Positions 27,036 to 36,293 of a DNA stretch of 64,000 bases are shown here, piece by piece. The DNA is from Pseudomonadota bacterium. GTDB taxonomy: Bacteria; Pseudomonadota; Gammaproteobacteria; Steroidobacterales; Steroidobacteraceae. Within the stretch, counting starts at the first letter, position 1; each line of letters starts with the position of its first letter. The stretch covers positions 1 through 64,000 of the forward strand of contig JAEZFW010000083.1 in assembly GCA_023417315.1 (NCBI GenBank). The letters are read 5' to 3'. Below the pieces are notes generated by a model. It saw only the letters and a list, made by a program, of their open reading frames with translations. It was not told the DNA's origin and did no database searches. The position numbers and the translations under genes were made by a program.

Positions 27036-29918
27036 ATGAGCTATGCGGCGCAACGCCGATCGCTGGCCTCGCGCCTCGTGGGCTTCGGTTCGCGACACTC
27101 GCGGGTGCGAGCGCTCATCGCGGCTCTTCTCGTCATCGGCATCGGACCTTCCCTGTGCGAGGCCCGCGAAAAAAGCACTTGGCTCGGGCAGGCCGAAGCG
27201 GAGATGCTTTGCATCGGTTCGGCAAGCGCGCTGGAACGCGAGTCACTCGCCGCACCGGTCGTGCGATCCCCTCGCGACATCAAATACATCACGAACTTCT
27301 TCCGCGCGCCGAGCTCGGATGCGAGACATCTCAAGTTTCGTCATCTGACGCTCCTCGCTTCGATCGCCTGGTGGGCGGACGAGATCAACGATCAGCGATT
27401 ACGCGGAGACACCTACGCCGCGATGTTCGCGCTCGCCCATCACTACGCCCGCGATACCGGCGATGCTGCGTTCAGGCAAATCGCCGCGTGTGCGTATGCG
27501 CGCATGATCGACGTCGCAGTCGAGCTTGGCTTGCCGGCAGCGGCCGATCGCCTGGCAAGCGAGCTCGTCAACCTCTACACCGATCGACCCGCCACGCAAT
27601 CGGTCGAGGATTGGCCACTCATACTCGGCCTGCGCGCGATCGCTCTCGAGCCGCAAGCACGCACCGGCATCGCTCTCATCACGACGCGCATCGTGAACGA
27701 CGCGGGAGCAGCGCTGCGTACGAATCAGCAGGATCGGGCGACTCTGCTCCTCTCGGAAGCCGCACGAGGGATGCTTGCATTGGGCGAACAGGCGAACGCA
27801 CGGAAACTCGCGTTGCAAGCGCTCACGACGAGCGGACGGACGCCGACTCAGGAGGCAGCGTGGCGCACGATCGCTGTACTCTCTCGCACGACGCCTGATC
27901 GCAACATGGCCTCGGACGCCGTGAAGCTGAAGTCGCTGATTCAATCGAAGACACCGCCCGACACGCTCAACGACATACACGTGGAATTCGAGGCGCTGCT
28001 GGCGCTCGCGAGGCTCGCAGAGGCTCAGCAGCAGTATCAGGAAGGGACTCAGTACGAAACCCATGCGTCGAGTGTCATGCACGATCAGTCGCGCTTCGAG
28101 CGGTTATCGATGCCGATGTACCGAAACGCTTTCGAGATGCGCGCTCGTATGCGCAGCGAAGATCTGGGCACGCTTGCGCGGCACGACCCCGCATGGGGCG
28201 CGCAGACAGCAGCAACGTACAGCACGCTGTATGAGCAAACGCTCAGGCAGGCGCAACGACAGTTCGTCGCCGCGGCGCGCGACCGACTCATCCTGCACGA
28301 CAAGGTCGACCGGAGCCTACACTCGCTCGCTTCGCTATACCCTGCAATGCCACGCTCGCAAGGTGAGCTCGTCGATACGACCTTCAAACTTGCTCAACTG
28401 CGCTCGTTCGGCAGGTCGACACTCGCTGTGCTCGAGGCAGAGCTCAATCGTACTCCCATCGACCCGGCGGCACGACCGCACGTGCAACGCTTCTTCTGGA
28501 TGGTGACACGCAATGCGAGCGTGCTCCGAGGTCTCCTGAACGCACTCGCGGTGCCGCCGAGCGGCGCGCTTCCTGAGGGCACTGCGCTCTGGAACGCATT
28601 CATGCTGCTCGACGTGTTCTACACCGAAGCGAACTCGGCATTCGATCGATACACGAAGCTATTGCGCGAGAAGGCACCTAACGTTGCCGAGCTTGCAACG
28701 CCTCGACCCGTATCCATCGCAGAGTTTCAGAACCGCCTAGAGTCAGATGAAGCGTTGATCGTGACGCTTTCCACTCCGCTCGATCTGTACGTGTGGTCGA
28801 TCTCGCGAAGCGGTGCAACGCTCACGCGACACGCCGTGGGCGAACGAGAGCTGCGTAAGAAGGTCGAACGCCTCAGGGCCGGGCTCGCCCCATCGAGCAA
28901 TCCGCAAACGACGCCGCTACCCGAGTTCGATGCGGCAGTGGCTCACGAGCTTTACCGCTTGATCTTCGCGCCGTCCGCAGCGGGACTCAAAGGCATCACC
29001 AAGGTGATCTGGTATGGGCATGGGCCGCTGAGCGGCGTACCGCCTGCAGTTCTCGTGAGCGCGCCGCCGCCGAAAGGAACGCTCAAATCCGCTGCAGAGC
29101 TGAACGCAACGCAGTTCCTGGTCGATCGCTACGCCTTCTCCGTGTTGGCGGATTTATCGTTGTTCCCTTCGCAACGCGACAGAGGCCTCGCAGCCAAGGC
29201 CGCACCGAGATTCCTCGGAGTCGGTGCGCCGATGCTGTCCTACGAGGAGCTCAGCCGCTCTTCGCGTGCCAAGTCGTATGACTTGGCGGGCAGTATGGAA
29301 GGTCGAGAGCTCACGCAGTTGCCCAAGCTCGCGGAATCGGCTGACGAGATGAGAGCGATCGCGCGCTTGATAGGAGAATCGAGATCGACCCTGTGGCTCG
29401 GGCCCGATGCGAGCGAAGCGCGATTCACCGCGGACAACTTGCGCAACTACGACATCATCGCGCTCGCGACGCACGGATTTCTCGCCAACGAAATCCGCAA
29501 CGTCAACGAGCCTGCACTCATGCTTACGTTGAATCTCGACAGTCAGGATCGCTTCGAGGGCATTCTCACGAGCCGCGAGATCGCGGCCCTGACACTCGAG
29601 GCAGACCTCGTCATCCTCTCGGCGTGCAATACCGCAGGTGCCGACAATATTCCACGTGCGGAGGCGTTCTCGGGCTTGGCGCAGGCATTCTTCACCGCCG
29701 GCGCGCGCTCGCTGATGGCGAGTCATTGGCCCGTGATGTCAGGGGCGGCGGTACAGCTATCGATCGGCACCATCGAACGATCGCGCGAGGAGCACGCAAC
29801 CCTCGCTAGCAGTCTACAAGCTGCGATGCAATCGGTGAGGAAACAGGGCACCGCGAGCGCGATCGAAGCACATCCTTCGTACTGGGGGCCATTCGTGATC
29901 GTCGGAGACGGGCGTTAG
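27036..29918 (+). CDS. Exported TPR-CHAT protease-like protein
   Basis: This 960-residue protein has an N-terminal export segment (VRALIAALLVIGIGPSLCEA, about residues 23-43), a long helical TPR-like region (about 60-560) and a C-terminal CHAT domain (about 600-958). CHAT is a caspase/separase-like peptidase fold; the expected dyad is present as H813 in IIALATHGFLAN and C864 in LVILSACNTAG, followed by the conserved GLAQAFFTAGARSLMASHWPV. It is therefore probably an active cysteine peptidase outside the cytoplasm, unlike Craspase-type CHAT proteins. It converges on the FecR-like/CHASE2 pair and overlaps it by 4 bases at the stop codons. Targets unknown. Confidence 0.9.
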   Translation: MSYAAQRRSLASRLVGFGSRHSRVRALIAALLVIGIGPSLCEAREKSTWLGQAEAEMLCIGSASALERESLAAPVVRSPRDIKYITNFFRAPSSDARHLKFRHLTLLASIAWWADEINDQRLRGDTYAAMFALAHHYARDTGDAAFRQIAACAYARMIDVAVELGLPAAADRLASELVNLYTDRPATQSVEDWPLILGLRAIALEPQARTGIALITTRIVNDAGAALRTNQQDRATLLLSEAARGMLALGEQANARKLALQALTTSGRTPTQEAAWRTIAVLSRTTPDRNMASDAVKLKSLIQSKTPPDTLNDIHVEFEALLALARLAEAQQQYQEGTQYETHASSVMHDQSRFERLSMPMYRNAFEMRARMRSEDLGTLARHDPAWGAQTAATYSTLYEQTLRQAQRQFVAAARDRLILHDKVDRSLHSLASLYPAMPRSQGELVDTTFKLAQLRSFGRSTLAVLEAELNRTPIDPAARPHVQRFFWMVTRNASVLRGLLNALAVPPSGALPEGTALWNAFMLLDVFYTEANSAFDRYTKLLREKAPNVAELATPRPVSIAEFQNRLESDEALIVTLSTPLDLYVWSISRSGATLTRHAVGERELRKKVERLRAGLAPSSNPQTTPLPEFDAAVAHELYRLIFAPSAAGLKGITKVIWYGHGPLSGVPPAVLVSAPPPKGTLKSAAELNATQFLVDRYAFSVLADLSLFPSQRDRGLAAKAAPRFLGVGAPMLSYEELSRSSRAKSYDLAGSMEGRELTQLPKLAESADEMRAIARLIGESRSTLWLGPDASEARFTADNLRNYDIIALATHGFLANEIRNVNEPALMLTLNLDSQDRFEGILTSREIAALTLEADLVILSACNTAGADNIPRAEAFSGLAQAFFTAGARSLMASHWPVMSGAAVQLSIGTIERSREEHATLASSLQAAMQSVRKQGTASAIEAHPSYWGPFVIVGDGR

Positions 29919-30787
29919 TCGCGCGCCATTCCCCACAAGACGCCATCGCCGATTGCACCGGCAAGCTCATTGCCCCCGCGAATCAAAGGGCGCAGGCGAT
30001 CGAAACTTTCGATCCGCCAACGGCCGCCATCCTGCTCCGCAAGCCAGATGGCTTGCGCAATGGTTCCGAGCGCGCTCGTGTCGTTGGCGAGGTCGGAAGG
30101 CATCCGAGGCGCTTGATCTACGACCGTGAGCACGCGCTCGATCTTGCGTCCTCTGCTATCGATGATCGTCACGCGATGATCGCCGATCTCGAATGGGATC
30201 GCATCGAGACGCAATCGGTGCTCCGTCGTGCGCTCGCGCACCAGAGAACCCTTCGAAGCTGACCAGAGCTCGACTTGGAAAGGCCCGCATCCAGCGGTCC
30301 ACGCGAGCGGCAGATCGCGCGTGCCAGCCGTCATGCTTGCACCGTGTGCGAGCAAGGGGATTTCCATCGAATCGACTGTCGCATTCTCATCGCATTGCTC
30401 TGCGCCGCGCGAGGCCGCAGTACCTTCTAGACGGTACTCGTCATCGAACAACGAGGAGATCGACTCGAAGAACCGAGCGAGCGTCCCCAGCGTATTCGAT
30501 TTCGGCATCTGAAAAGTTCCTGCCCCGCTGAACTGCTTGCGCTCCCCGCTCGCGAGTTGAACGACGACGGACGCGCCCGCAGGCAGCGTCACGCTATCCT
30601 CCGCAGCAACGATCGTGCCGATGCGAATTGGAATCTCACGACCATCCGGTGCACGTTTCAACACGAGGCGCGCTGCCGCCGGGCGATACTCACCGATCAC
30701 CCCGATGCTGCGGTCGCCCGCTTCGCACTTCGGTGCCAGCAATATCGATATGCCTGCGAGCGCAATGCTCGTCATGATCGTGCGCAT
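29915..30787 (-). CDS. FecR-like exported protein of the CHAT/CHASE2 locus
   Basis: This 290-residue protein has a signal peptide (SIALAGISILLAPKCEA) and an N-terminal beta-rich segment (IRIGTIVAAEDSVTLPAGAS, then LASGERKQFSGAGTFQMP) resembling the FecR fold in which a charge or polarity switch follows a glycine-rich strand. The middle (PLAWTAGCGPFQVELW to EIGDHRVTIIDSRGRKIERV) looks like a second beta-sandwich. No catalytic motif is seen. It starts 2 bases after the CHASE2 stop (TAG-AC-ATG), so the pair is coupled. FecR-like proteins beside CHASE2 and CHAT genes recur in other bacteria as far as I recall. Function unknown; likely a periplasmic partner or ligand-binding subunit. Confidence 0.75.
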   Translation of the reverse strand: MRTIMTSIALAGISILLAPKCEAGDRSIGVIGEYRPAAARLVLKRAPDGREIPIRIGTIVAAEDSVTLPAGASVVVQLASGERKQFSGAGTFQMPKSNTLGTLARFFESISSLFDDEYRLEGTAASRGAEQCDENATVDSMEIPLLAHGASMTAGTRDLPLAWTAGCGPFQVELWSASKGSLVRERTTEHRLRLDAIPFEIGDHRVTIIDSRGRKIERVLTVVDQAPRMPSDLANDTSALGTIAQAIWLAEQDGGRWRIESFDRLRPLIRGGNELAGAIGDGVLWGMARD

Positions 30788-30789
30788 GT

Positions 30790-32163
30790 CTATTCCTCCG
30801 CTCGAACGAGTGCGCTCAATGCGCGGCGGAAACGACTGCGTTCGTGCGAAGGGTCGCGGCAGGCACGAACGATGTCTTCCACCAAATCGAAGATGGCCTT
30901 GGTCGCCAGCGTGAGTACGAACAGTAGGATGGCGGTTTCGATTGCGTCGAACACACGCAGATACCCCGTTCGCGTCGCTAGGAACACGACCAGCAATACA
31001 GCGATCATCGATATCGCGAGCGCGACGAGCGCGCGCAATCGGTGTGCAGCGATAAGGAAACTCGCGAAGAGCGCCAGGGTCAGCACCCGAAAGAAGGTCT
31101 CGCCCCGAACACCCGGCTCTTCTCCAAACTGAGCGTATCGAACCGTGTTTGCGACCAGCTCAATCCCCGGGAGCACGCCGCTCGTCGTCAGCCAGAAATC
31201 GCGCGACGCCGAATGAGTGGCGCCTATGAAGACGATGCGGCCTGCGAACAAGAACTCATCATCGCGCGCCAGCTCGGGATCCAGCAGCAATGCTGCCGAA
31301 ACGGCAGCGACGTCGTCGCTACGTCCTGCGCGTCGCTCACCTGTCATCCTCGGTCCGACGAGGACTCTTTGCCGGGCGACAGGCAGCTGCCGTTCGCAAG
31401 AGTCTGCTGCTGCGACCGAGGTCGGAAGAGAGGGTTTGTCGCCGCCGAGCGTCTCGCGGAGGTACATCGAGATGGAGGGCAGCGCGACGCCGTTTCCCGT
31501 GAGTCCGCGCGACTCACAGGCATATATCCATTCATCGAAGTATCGGACGACGCCATTGCGGCCCGTCGTGAAATTGGCGTGTGCCCACGCGAGCTTGGAA
31601 TGACTCGCAACGACTTCGTCCAGCGCACTCGCTGTAAGACGACGAACGCCTTCGTTGTCGAGCTCCAAGCGTTTGGGAAGCACCAAGACCGCGCCATCAT
31701 AGGCACGCAGATACTCTCTCAATTCGATGAGTCCGCGATCGTTCTCGAGCCCGCCGGAGAAGTCGACGTCCAATACGACTGCCGCGGGCCGCGCGGCGCG
31801 CACCGTCTCAAGCAGTTCGACGATGACTTCGCGTGGCGTGACCAGCGGCTCTCCCCACTGCCGGTAGGTCGCATCATCGATATCGACGATGGTCATGGGC
31901 GTCGCGCGGTTGGGAGCCACCCAGCCTAGCGAAACGCTGCGTAGCGCGAGGTCCATATCCAAAGGATCCTCCGCGAGCAACCCTGCACCGGGAAGCTCAA
32001 TGAGCGAGCCGCTCACAAGGAGACAGAGCGCCCAAAACGCTGCGAAGACCCTCAGGCGGATCGATTTGCTTCGAGCGTGTGCTTGGATCCCAAACACCAT
32101 GCGCAGCGCACGCCCGAGCTGCCAACCATTCTTCTTGTTCGCTTCATGGGATGCGCTACCCAT
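30790..32163 (-). CDS. CHASE2-domain membrane protein
   Basis: This 457-residue protein has an N-terminal transmembrane helix (RVFAAFWALCLLVSGSLIEL, about 41-62), an extracytoplasmic CHASE2 sensor domain (about 65-370, with MTIVDIDDATYRQWGEPLV and RPAAVVLDVDFSGG near its start and GRIVFIGATHSASRDFWLT near its end), then three transmembrane helices (about 375-440) and a short basic tail. CHASE2 normally sits in front of a kinase, cyclase or GGDEF domain; here there is no output domain, so signalling must go through a partner, presumably the FecR-like and CHAT proteins. First gene of a two-gene unit. Confidence 0.88.
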   Translation of the reverse strand: MGSASHEANKKNGWQLGRALRMVFGIQAHARSKSIRLRVFAAFWALCLLVSGSLIELPGAGLLAEDPLDMDLALRSVSLGWVAPNRATPMTIVDIDDATYRQWGEPLVTPREVIVELLETVRAARPAAVVLDVDFSGGLENDRGLIELREYLRAYDGAVLVLPKRLELDNEGVRRLTASALDEVVASHSKLAWAHANFTTGRNGVVRYFDEWIYACESRGLTGNGVALPSISMYLRETLGGDKPSLPTSVAAADSCERQLPVARQRVLVGPRMTGERRAGRSDDVAAVSAALLLDPELARDDEFLFAGRIVFIGATHSASRDFWLTTSGVLPGIELVANTVRYAQFGEEPGVRGETFFRVLTLALFASFLIAAHRLRALVALAISMIAVLLVVFLATRTGYLRVFDAIETAILLFVLTLATKAIFDLVEDIVRACRDPSHERSRFRRALSALVRAEE

Positions 32164-32232
32164 GAGCCCCGCCTTATTCGATGAATGCCGTCAGCGTAGC
32201 TTGCACCACGACGACGGCAACGGGAAGAGGGA

Positions 32233-32610
32233 CTAAGCGGTGTGCCTGACGAGATACAAGCCGGCAAACAGGGCCGCGATAGACAGAGTCACCGAGCCAA
32301 TGACGTTCAACGCGGCCCAACCCAGTTGACCGCGCTCATAAAGTGCCGCCGTCTCGAGGGAAAAAGCCGAGAACGTCGTGAACCCGCCAAGTAAACCTGT
32401 GGCGAGGAATAGTCGCCAAGCGTTCGAGGCCCCCGTCTTGAGTGCGATCGTCTCCACCAGCAGCCCCATCATGAAGCACCCCAGGACATTCACGATGAGC
32501 GTGCTCACGCCGAGTCCGTTCGGCATCAGGCGCACGACTCCTAAGTTCACCCCGTGCCGGAGCGCCCCGCCAAGACCTGCTCCGACGAATACGATGAGAA
32601 AGCTTCGCAT
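32233..32610 (-). CDS. crcB: Fluoride channel CrcB/Fluc
   Basis: CrcB (Fluc) is a dimeric dual-topology fluoride channel that expels fluoride. The 125-residue protein has four transmembrane helices, the N-terminal VGAGLGGALRHGVNL segment and the signature FLATGLLGGFTTFSAFSLET that lines the pore with its phenylalanines. Length is typical. I looked for a fluoride riboswitch in the 100 bases upstream and do not see its consensus. The gene stands between CHASE2 and the AraC regulator, all leftward. Confidence 0.95.
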   Translation of the reverse strand: MRSFLIVFVGAGLGGALRHGVNLGVVRLMPNGLGVSTLIVNVLGCFMMGLLVETIALKTGASNAWRLFLATGLLGGFTTFSAFSLETAALYERGQLGWAALNVIGSVTLSIAALFAGLYLVRHTA

Positions 32611-32706
32611 GCGTTTGAGGTGCTCGCCGTCGAAACAAGGAAGTATGGCGCGGGAGTATATGTCCTCAGCGCTCGAATGCGCGCCCGTGTATGAAAGAAC
32701 GAGGAC

Positions 32707-32736
32707 GGCTCAAGCGCGCATGGCTCAAGCGCGCAT
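32707..32736. repeat. Tandem 15-mer duplication across the AraC-regulator stop codon
   Basis: GGCTCAAGCGCGCAT occurs at 32707-32721 and 32722-32736. The second copy encodes the last residues and stop of the AraC-family regulator; the first repeats the same stop. It looks like a recent slippage duplication with no effect on the protein. Confidence 0.7.
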
Positions 32737-33639
32737 CGCCTCGATCTCGCGGCGCGGAGGAGCGCCGAACAGGCGGCGATACTCTCGACTGAACTGCGAG
32801 GGGCTCTCATAGCCGACGCGATGTGCGGCTGTGGCGGCATCGACGGCTTCGATCAACATCAGTCTGCGTGCCTCGTGAAGGCGCAGGTGCTTTTGGAACT
32901 GGAGCGGCGACATGGACGTCACCGACTTGAAATGATGATGCAAGGACGACGCACTCATGTGCAGCGATTCCGCCAAGGACTCGATCCTGAGCGGCTCGGC
33001 ATAGCGCGTCTTGATGAGACCGATCGCGCGAGCGATTCGTTGTGCGTGGCCGCTGCTGCAAAGTTCCTGCAGCCGATGCCCAAGCTCGCCTGTGAGTGCG
33101 CGATAGTGAATCTCGCGCAACACGAGCGGCGCGAGCGCCAGGGCGTCCTGTGGCGAGTCCAGCAACCGCACGAGGCGCACGACGGCATCCAGCATCGCGT
33201 CACTCGACCGCGCCACGAAAAGCCCGCGGTTGCTCTGCGATTTGTCGAGCGGCGGTGCCGGGAGCTGCGCCAGCAACTCCGCAATCGTTGTGATATCGAT
33301 GCTGATCCGCAGGCAAAGATAGGGTCGCTCGGGTGTGGCCTCGAGGATCTGCGAGGCGATCGGCAACGTGACCGAGACGACCAAGTAGTTCAAGGGGTCG
33401 TAAATGTATAGCTCCCGACCAAGCGAGGCGCACTTCCTTCCTTGCAGCACGACGCACAGGCCTGGCTCATACACGGCAGGAAACGAAGATGTCGTAGAGC
33501 TCGCGCGATAAAGCCCGACGCTCGGCACGATGGTGGCGTTGAAGCCTTCGCTCTTTGTGAGCGATTGCGCTCGGGCCGCGAGCTCTGCCTGACGCGCATC
33601 GGGCCCGAATGTGACGCTCTGATTAACTTTGGCGTGCAT
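32725..33639 (-). CDS. AraC-family transcriptional regulator (AraC_N type)
   Basis: This 304-residue regulator has an N-terminal AraC_N cupin-like domain (VYEPGLCVVLQGRKCASLG, then DPLNYLVVSVTLP) and a C-terminal double helix-turn-helix (RIESLAESLHMSASSLHHHF and HRVGYESPSQFSREYRRLFG). Members of this subgroup, like YqhC, often control a neighbouring aldehyde or keto reductase in response to reactive electrophiles. Here an aldo/keto reductase gene is divergent, 155 bases away, which fits. The frame can start at 33708, but ATG 33639 gives the usual N-terminus. Direct control of the reductase is inferred. Confidence 0.92.
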   Translation of the reverse strand: MHAKVNQSVTFGPDARQAELAARAQSLTKSEGFNATIVPSVGLYRASSTTSSFPAVYEPGLCVVLQGRKCASLGRELYIYDPLNYLVVSVTLPIASQILEATPERPYLCLRISIDITTIAELLAQLPAPPLDKSQSNRGLFVARSSDAMLDAVVRLVRLLDSPQDALALAPLVLREIHYRALTGELGHRLQELCSSGHAQRIARAIGLIKTRYAEPLRIESLAESLHMSASSLHHHFKSVTSMSPLQFQKHLRLHEARRLMLIEAVDAATAAHRVGYESPSQFSREYRRLFGAPPRREIEAMRA

Positions 33640-33794
33640 GGCGAACTTTGTAGCGCTCGTGAGCGATTGGCGAAAGAGGCCAATGCAATGGGCTGCAGGA
33701 TTAGGCAAGCACTCGCGAGAATCGGACTACGGTAGCGCTGCCCTCGTTCCTTAGCCTACTCATCGACTTCACGCACCGCAACGAGGAGAAGCTC

Positions 33795-34793
33795 ATGACT
33801 CAACACTTGCCATGTCGCACGCTCGGACGCGATGGACTCACCGTGTCCGCGATCGGTCTCGGCTGCATGGGCATGTCGGATTTCTACGGCGATGCCGACC
33901 AGGTGAGCAATATCGAAGTACTGAATCACGCGATCGACATCGGCGTGAATTTCTTGGACACCGCGGATATGTATGGCGTTGGCCGCAACGAGACGCTGCT
34001 CGGAGAAGTGTTGCAGACGCGTCGCCAAGAAGTCGTGCTCGCGACGAAGTTCGGCAACGTGCGCGCAGAGAACGGCGACTTCCTGGGCGTGAACGGACGC
34101 CCCGAATACGTCCTCGCGGCCTGCGATGCGAGCCTGAAACGTCTCGGCGTCGACCACATCGATCTGTACTACCAGCATCGCGTCGACTCGAGCGTACCCA
34201 TCGAGGAGACGGTCGGCGCGATGGCGCAGCTCGTGAAAGCCGGGAAGGTTCGCTATCTCGGACTCTCGGAGGCCTCGCCCGCGACGATTCGACGTGCGCA
34301 TCGCGTTCATCCAATCACAGCGTTGCAGTCGGAATATTCGCTGTGGACGCGCGATGTGGAAGACGAAGTCCTGCCCACGTGTCGCGAGCTCGGCATCGGA
34401 TTCGTCGCCTACAGCCCGCTCGGTCGCGGCTTTCTGACGGGCGCGATTCAGAAGGTCGAGCAGCTCGCCGAGAATGATTGGCGTCGTCAGAACCCACGCT
34501 TTCAGGGCGAGAACTTCGAGCAGAATCAGCGCCTGGTGCAAGCAGTCAAGGAGATCGCTGCCGAGCGCGGCCATACGCCCGCGCAGCTCGCGCTTGCATG
34601 GCTGCTCCATCAAGGCGAAGACATCGTGCCGATCCCCGGCACGAGGCGAATCTCCCGTCTCGATGAAAATGCTACGGCCACCCGCATCGCGCTCTCCCAA
34701 GAGGAGCTCGATCGAATCGATGCCGTGCTCGTTGCGAACATCGTCGCAGGAAGCCGCTATCCGGAGGCATCGATGAGGTCGGTGAATCTGTAG
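33795..34793 (+). CDS. Aldo/keto reductase
   Basis: This 332-residue NADPH-dependent oxidoreductase has the TIM-barrel AKR signature: LTVSAIGLGCMGMSDFYGDA near the start, the catalytic Asp-Tyr region FLDTADMYGVGRNE, the lysine strand VLATKFGN, the histidine strand YYQHRVD, and IPGTRRISRLDEN for NADP phosphate binding near the C-terminus. It resembles AKR13-type (YakC, YajO-related) enzymes acting on aldehydes or methylglyoxal-like compounds. GAGGAGAAGCTC precedes the ATG as a ribosome-binding site. Divergent from the AraC-family regulator, its likely controller. Confidence 0.95.
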   Translation: MTQHLPCRTLGRDGLTVSAIGLGCMGMSDFYGDADQVSNIEVLNHAIDIGVNFLDTADMYGVGRNETLLGEVLQTRRQEVVLATKFGNVRAENGDFLGVNGRPEYVLAACDASLKRLGVDHIDLYYQHRVDSSVPIEETVGAMAQLVKAGKVRYLGLSEASPATIRRAHRVHPITALQSEYSLWTRDVEDEVLPTCRELGIGFVAYSPLGRGFLTGAIQKVEQLAENDWRRQNPRFQGENFEQNQRLVQAVKEIAAERGHTPAQLALAWLLHQGEDIVPIPGTRRISRLDENATATRIALSQEELDRIDAVLVANIVAGSRYPEASMRSVNL

Positions 34794-34810
34794 CGGGCAT
34801 CGCCCGCTAC

Positions 34811-34962
34811 GGCCAACCGGCCAACTGGCTAACTGGCAATTGGCCAGATTCCAGAGCTCCTCGGGTAGTAGCTTCTGCCGATTGCCAGTGGCCCGTTGGC
34901 CGCATCAAGCGATGCGGAGCATCTCTGGAATCTCGCCAGTTGCCAGTGGCCAGTTGGCTGCG
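34811..34962. repeat. Intergenic inverted repeat, GCCAACTGGC-word family
   Basis: Between the convergent reductase and DUF3500 genes, the left arm (34811-34853) reads GGCCAACCGGCCAACTGGCT, AACTGGCAATTGGCC, AGATTCC; the right arm (34927-34962) is its near reverse complement (GGAATCTCGCCAGTTGCCAG, TGGCCAGTTGGCTGCG). The middle carries further copies (GATTGCCAGTGGCCCGTTGG). Each arm is a string of degenerate copies of CCAACTGG-like words. It may act as a bidirectional terminator, but the composition is unlike a simple one. Confidence 0.75.
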
Positions 34963-34967
34963 CATCA

Positions 34968-36020
34968 TCAATGATGATGCGCATAGTGTTTGCGCAATAG
35001 ATCGGCGCCGAAGTCGCGCTCGAGATCGCGCCAAACGCTGTGGATGTGATTCGCGTTGTTCTGCGTGTTGTCGTACTCGATCAACACCGTTGGCCCATGC
35101 ACTCGATAGTAATGAGGTTGGCCGGCGTCCAAGCTTCCAGCCCATGCGAAGTGCAGCTTGTCGAAACCAGCACGCTCGATTCGGGCAAGCTGATCCTCGG
35201 CCGCATCTGACGTCAGTCGCTTGGCATACACCTCGATGAGCGCACGAAGCGCAGCTTTCTCTGCGGCCGACATCTGCCCTGCTGAAAGTCCTTCGAGTTT
35301 CATGCCTTGAACCTTCGGATCGTTGCCGGTGACGATATCGCTCAACGCTCTGCTCGAGATCACGGCACGCGTCCGACGCTCCGCCGGCAACATTCGCACG
35401 AGCGCCCGAGCGAGATCCTCTTCCTCGGCAAGGATTCGCAAACCAGCCTGAGGTCCTTCCGGCACGCGAGCCGGGTTCGCCCCCATGAAGATAGGCGCGA
35501 CGATCTGCGGCTCGCCTTCAAGCTGAGTGACGTTCACGGATAAGTGATGGCCTTCGAAGCGCCATCCCCACGCATCGCTCGATGCCGGATCGCCGAACAC
35601 GGTCGTGTAATACAGACCTGGGTCGCGACGACGCCAGTTGAACACGCCACGATCGCGCTCGAGCGGTCCGAGAATGGCTTCGTGCTCGACGATGCGCTTC
35701 GCGCGTGTGACGCCATGCTCGCTAAGTGCCGTGCGTAGCATCGGATCGATGCGAGCTCGCTGCTCAGACGTGAGCTCAGATAGAGCGACTCCTTCTCTCC
35801 GCGTTGGCACGAAGTTCCAGTTCAAGCGCTCGTCTGAGCCGAACGCGAACATCGCTTTGCGTCTTTGATCATCCCCAAGCGCACTCAAGAACTCATGCAC
35901 GGCGATCGCATTTGCGTCACGTACCTGCAGGGTGCTGCCGCTTTGCGCGAATGCCGCTCCTTGCAGCGTGAGCACCCACATAAACAGGCCTGCGCTGCCG
36001 ATCGTGCGTGCGAATGTCAT
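34968..36020 (-). CDS. DUF3500 exported protein
   Basis: This 350-residue protein has a signal peptide (TIGSAGLFMWVLTLQGAAFA) and the DUF3500 domain over most of its length: RLNWNFVPTRREGVALSELT, WRFEGHHLSVNVT, and the C-terminal HYYRVHGPTVLIEYDNTQNN followed by ANHIHSVWRDLERDFG and a histidine-rich tail (HYAHHH). The family is widespread in soil and aquatic bacteria and of unknown function; the conserved histidines suggest metal binding. ATG 36020 is used because it directly precedes the signal peptide. It converges on the reductase gene across a repeat element. Confidence 0.88.
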   Translation of the reverse strand: MTFARTIGSAGLFMWVLTLQGAAFAQSGSTLQVRDANAIAVHEFLSALGDDQRRKAMFAFGSDERLNWNFVPTRREGVALSELTSEQRARIDPMLRTALSEHGVTRAKRIVEHEAILGPLERDRGVFNWRRRDPGLYYTTVFGDPASSDAWGWRFEGHHLSVNVTQLEGEPQIVAPIFMGANPARVPEGPQAGLRILAEEEDLARALVRMLPAERRTRAVISSRALSDIVTGNDPKVQGMKLEGLSAGQMSAAEKAALRALIEVYAKRLTSDAAEDQLARIERAGFDKLHFAWAGSLDAGQPHYYRVHGPTVLIEYDNTQNNANHIHSVWRDLERDFGADLLRKHYAHHH

Positions 36021-36293
36021 GTGCGATGACTGCCGTTTCCGACTTTGAAGAAAAGATCGATCAATACTGCGTCTACGGGAACGCGATGCTGCAGACAAGC
36101 TGCGGTGCGTCAAGATATGTGTGCCGCCAATGTTTATCTATAAGGAGCAATGCGTCGCACTTTGCCCGACCGGCATGCGATGCAGAGCACATTCTGCCCT
36201 TCATTCTCCCCAACATAATTTGTGCCGCTTAAGCGAATGGATGATTCGCGTAAGGCCAGGAACACATCAAACGCCCAACTTGGAGATAGGCAA

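Noticed and set aside
32611..32724. Fluoride riboswitch before crcB
   Set aside because: The conserved crcB-motif sequence is not visible in the leader region.
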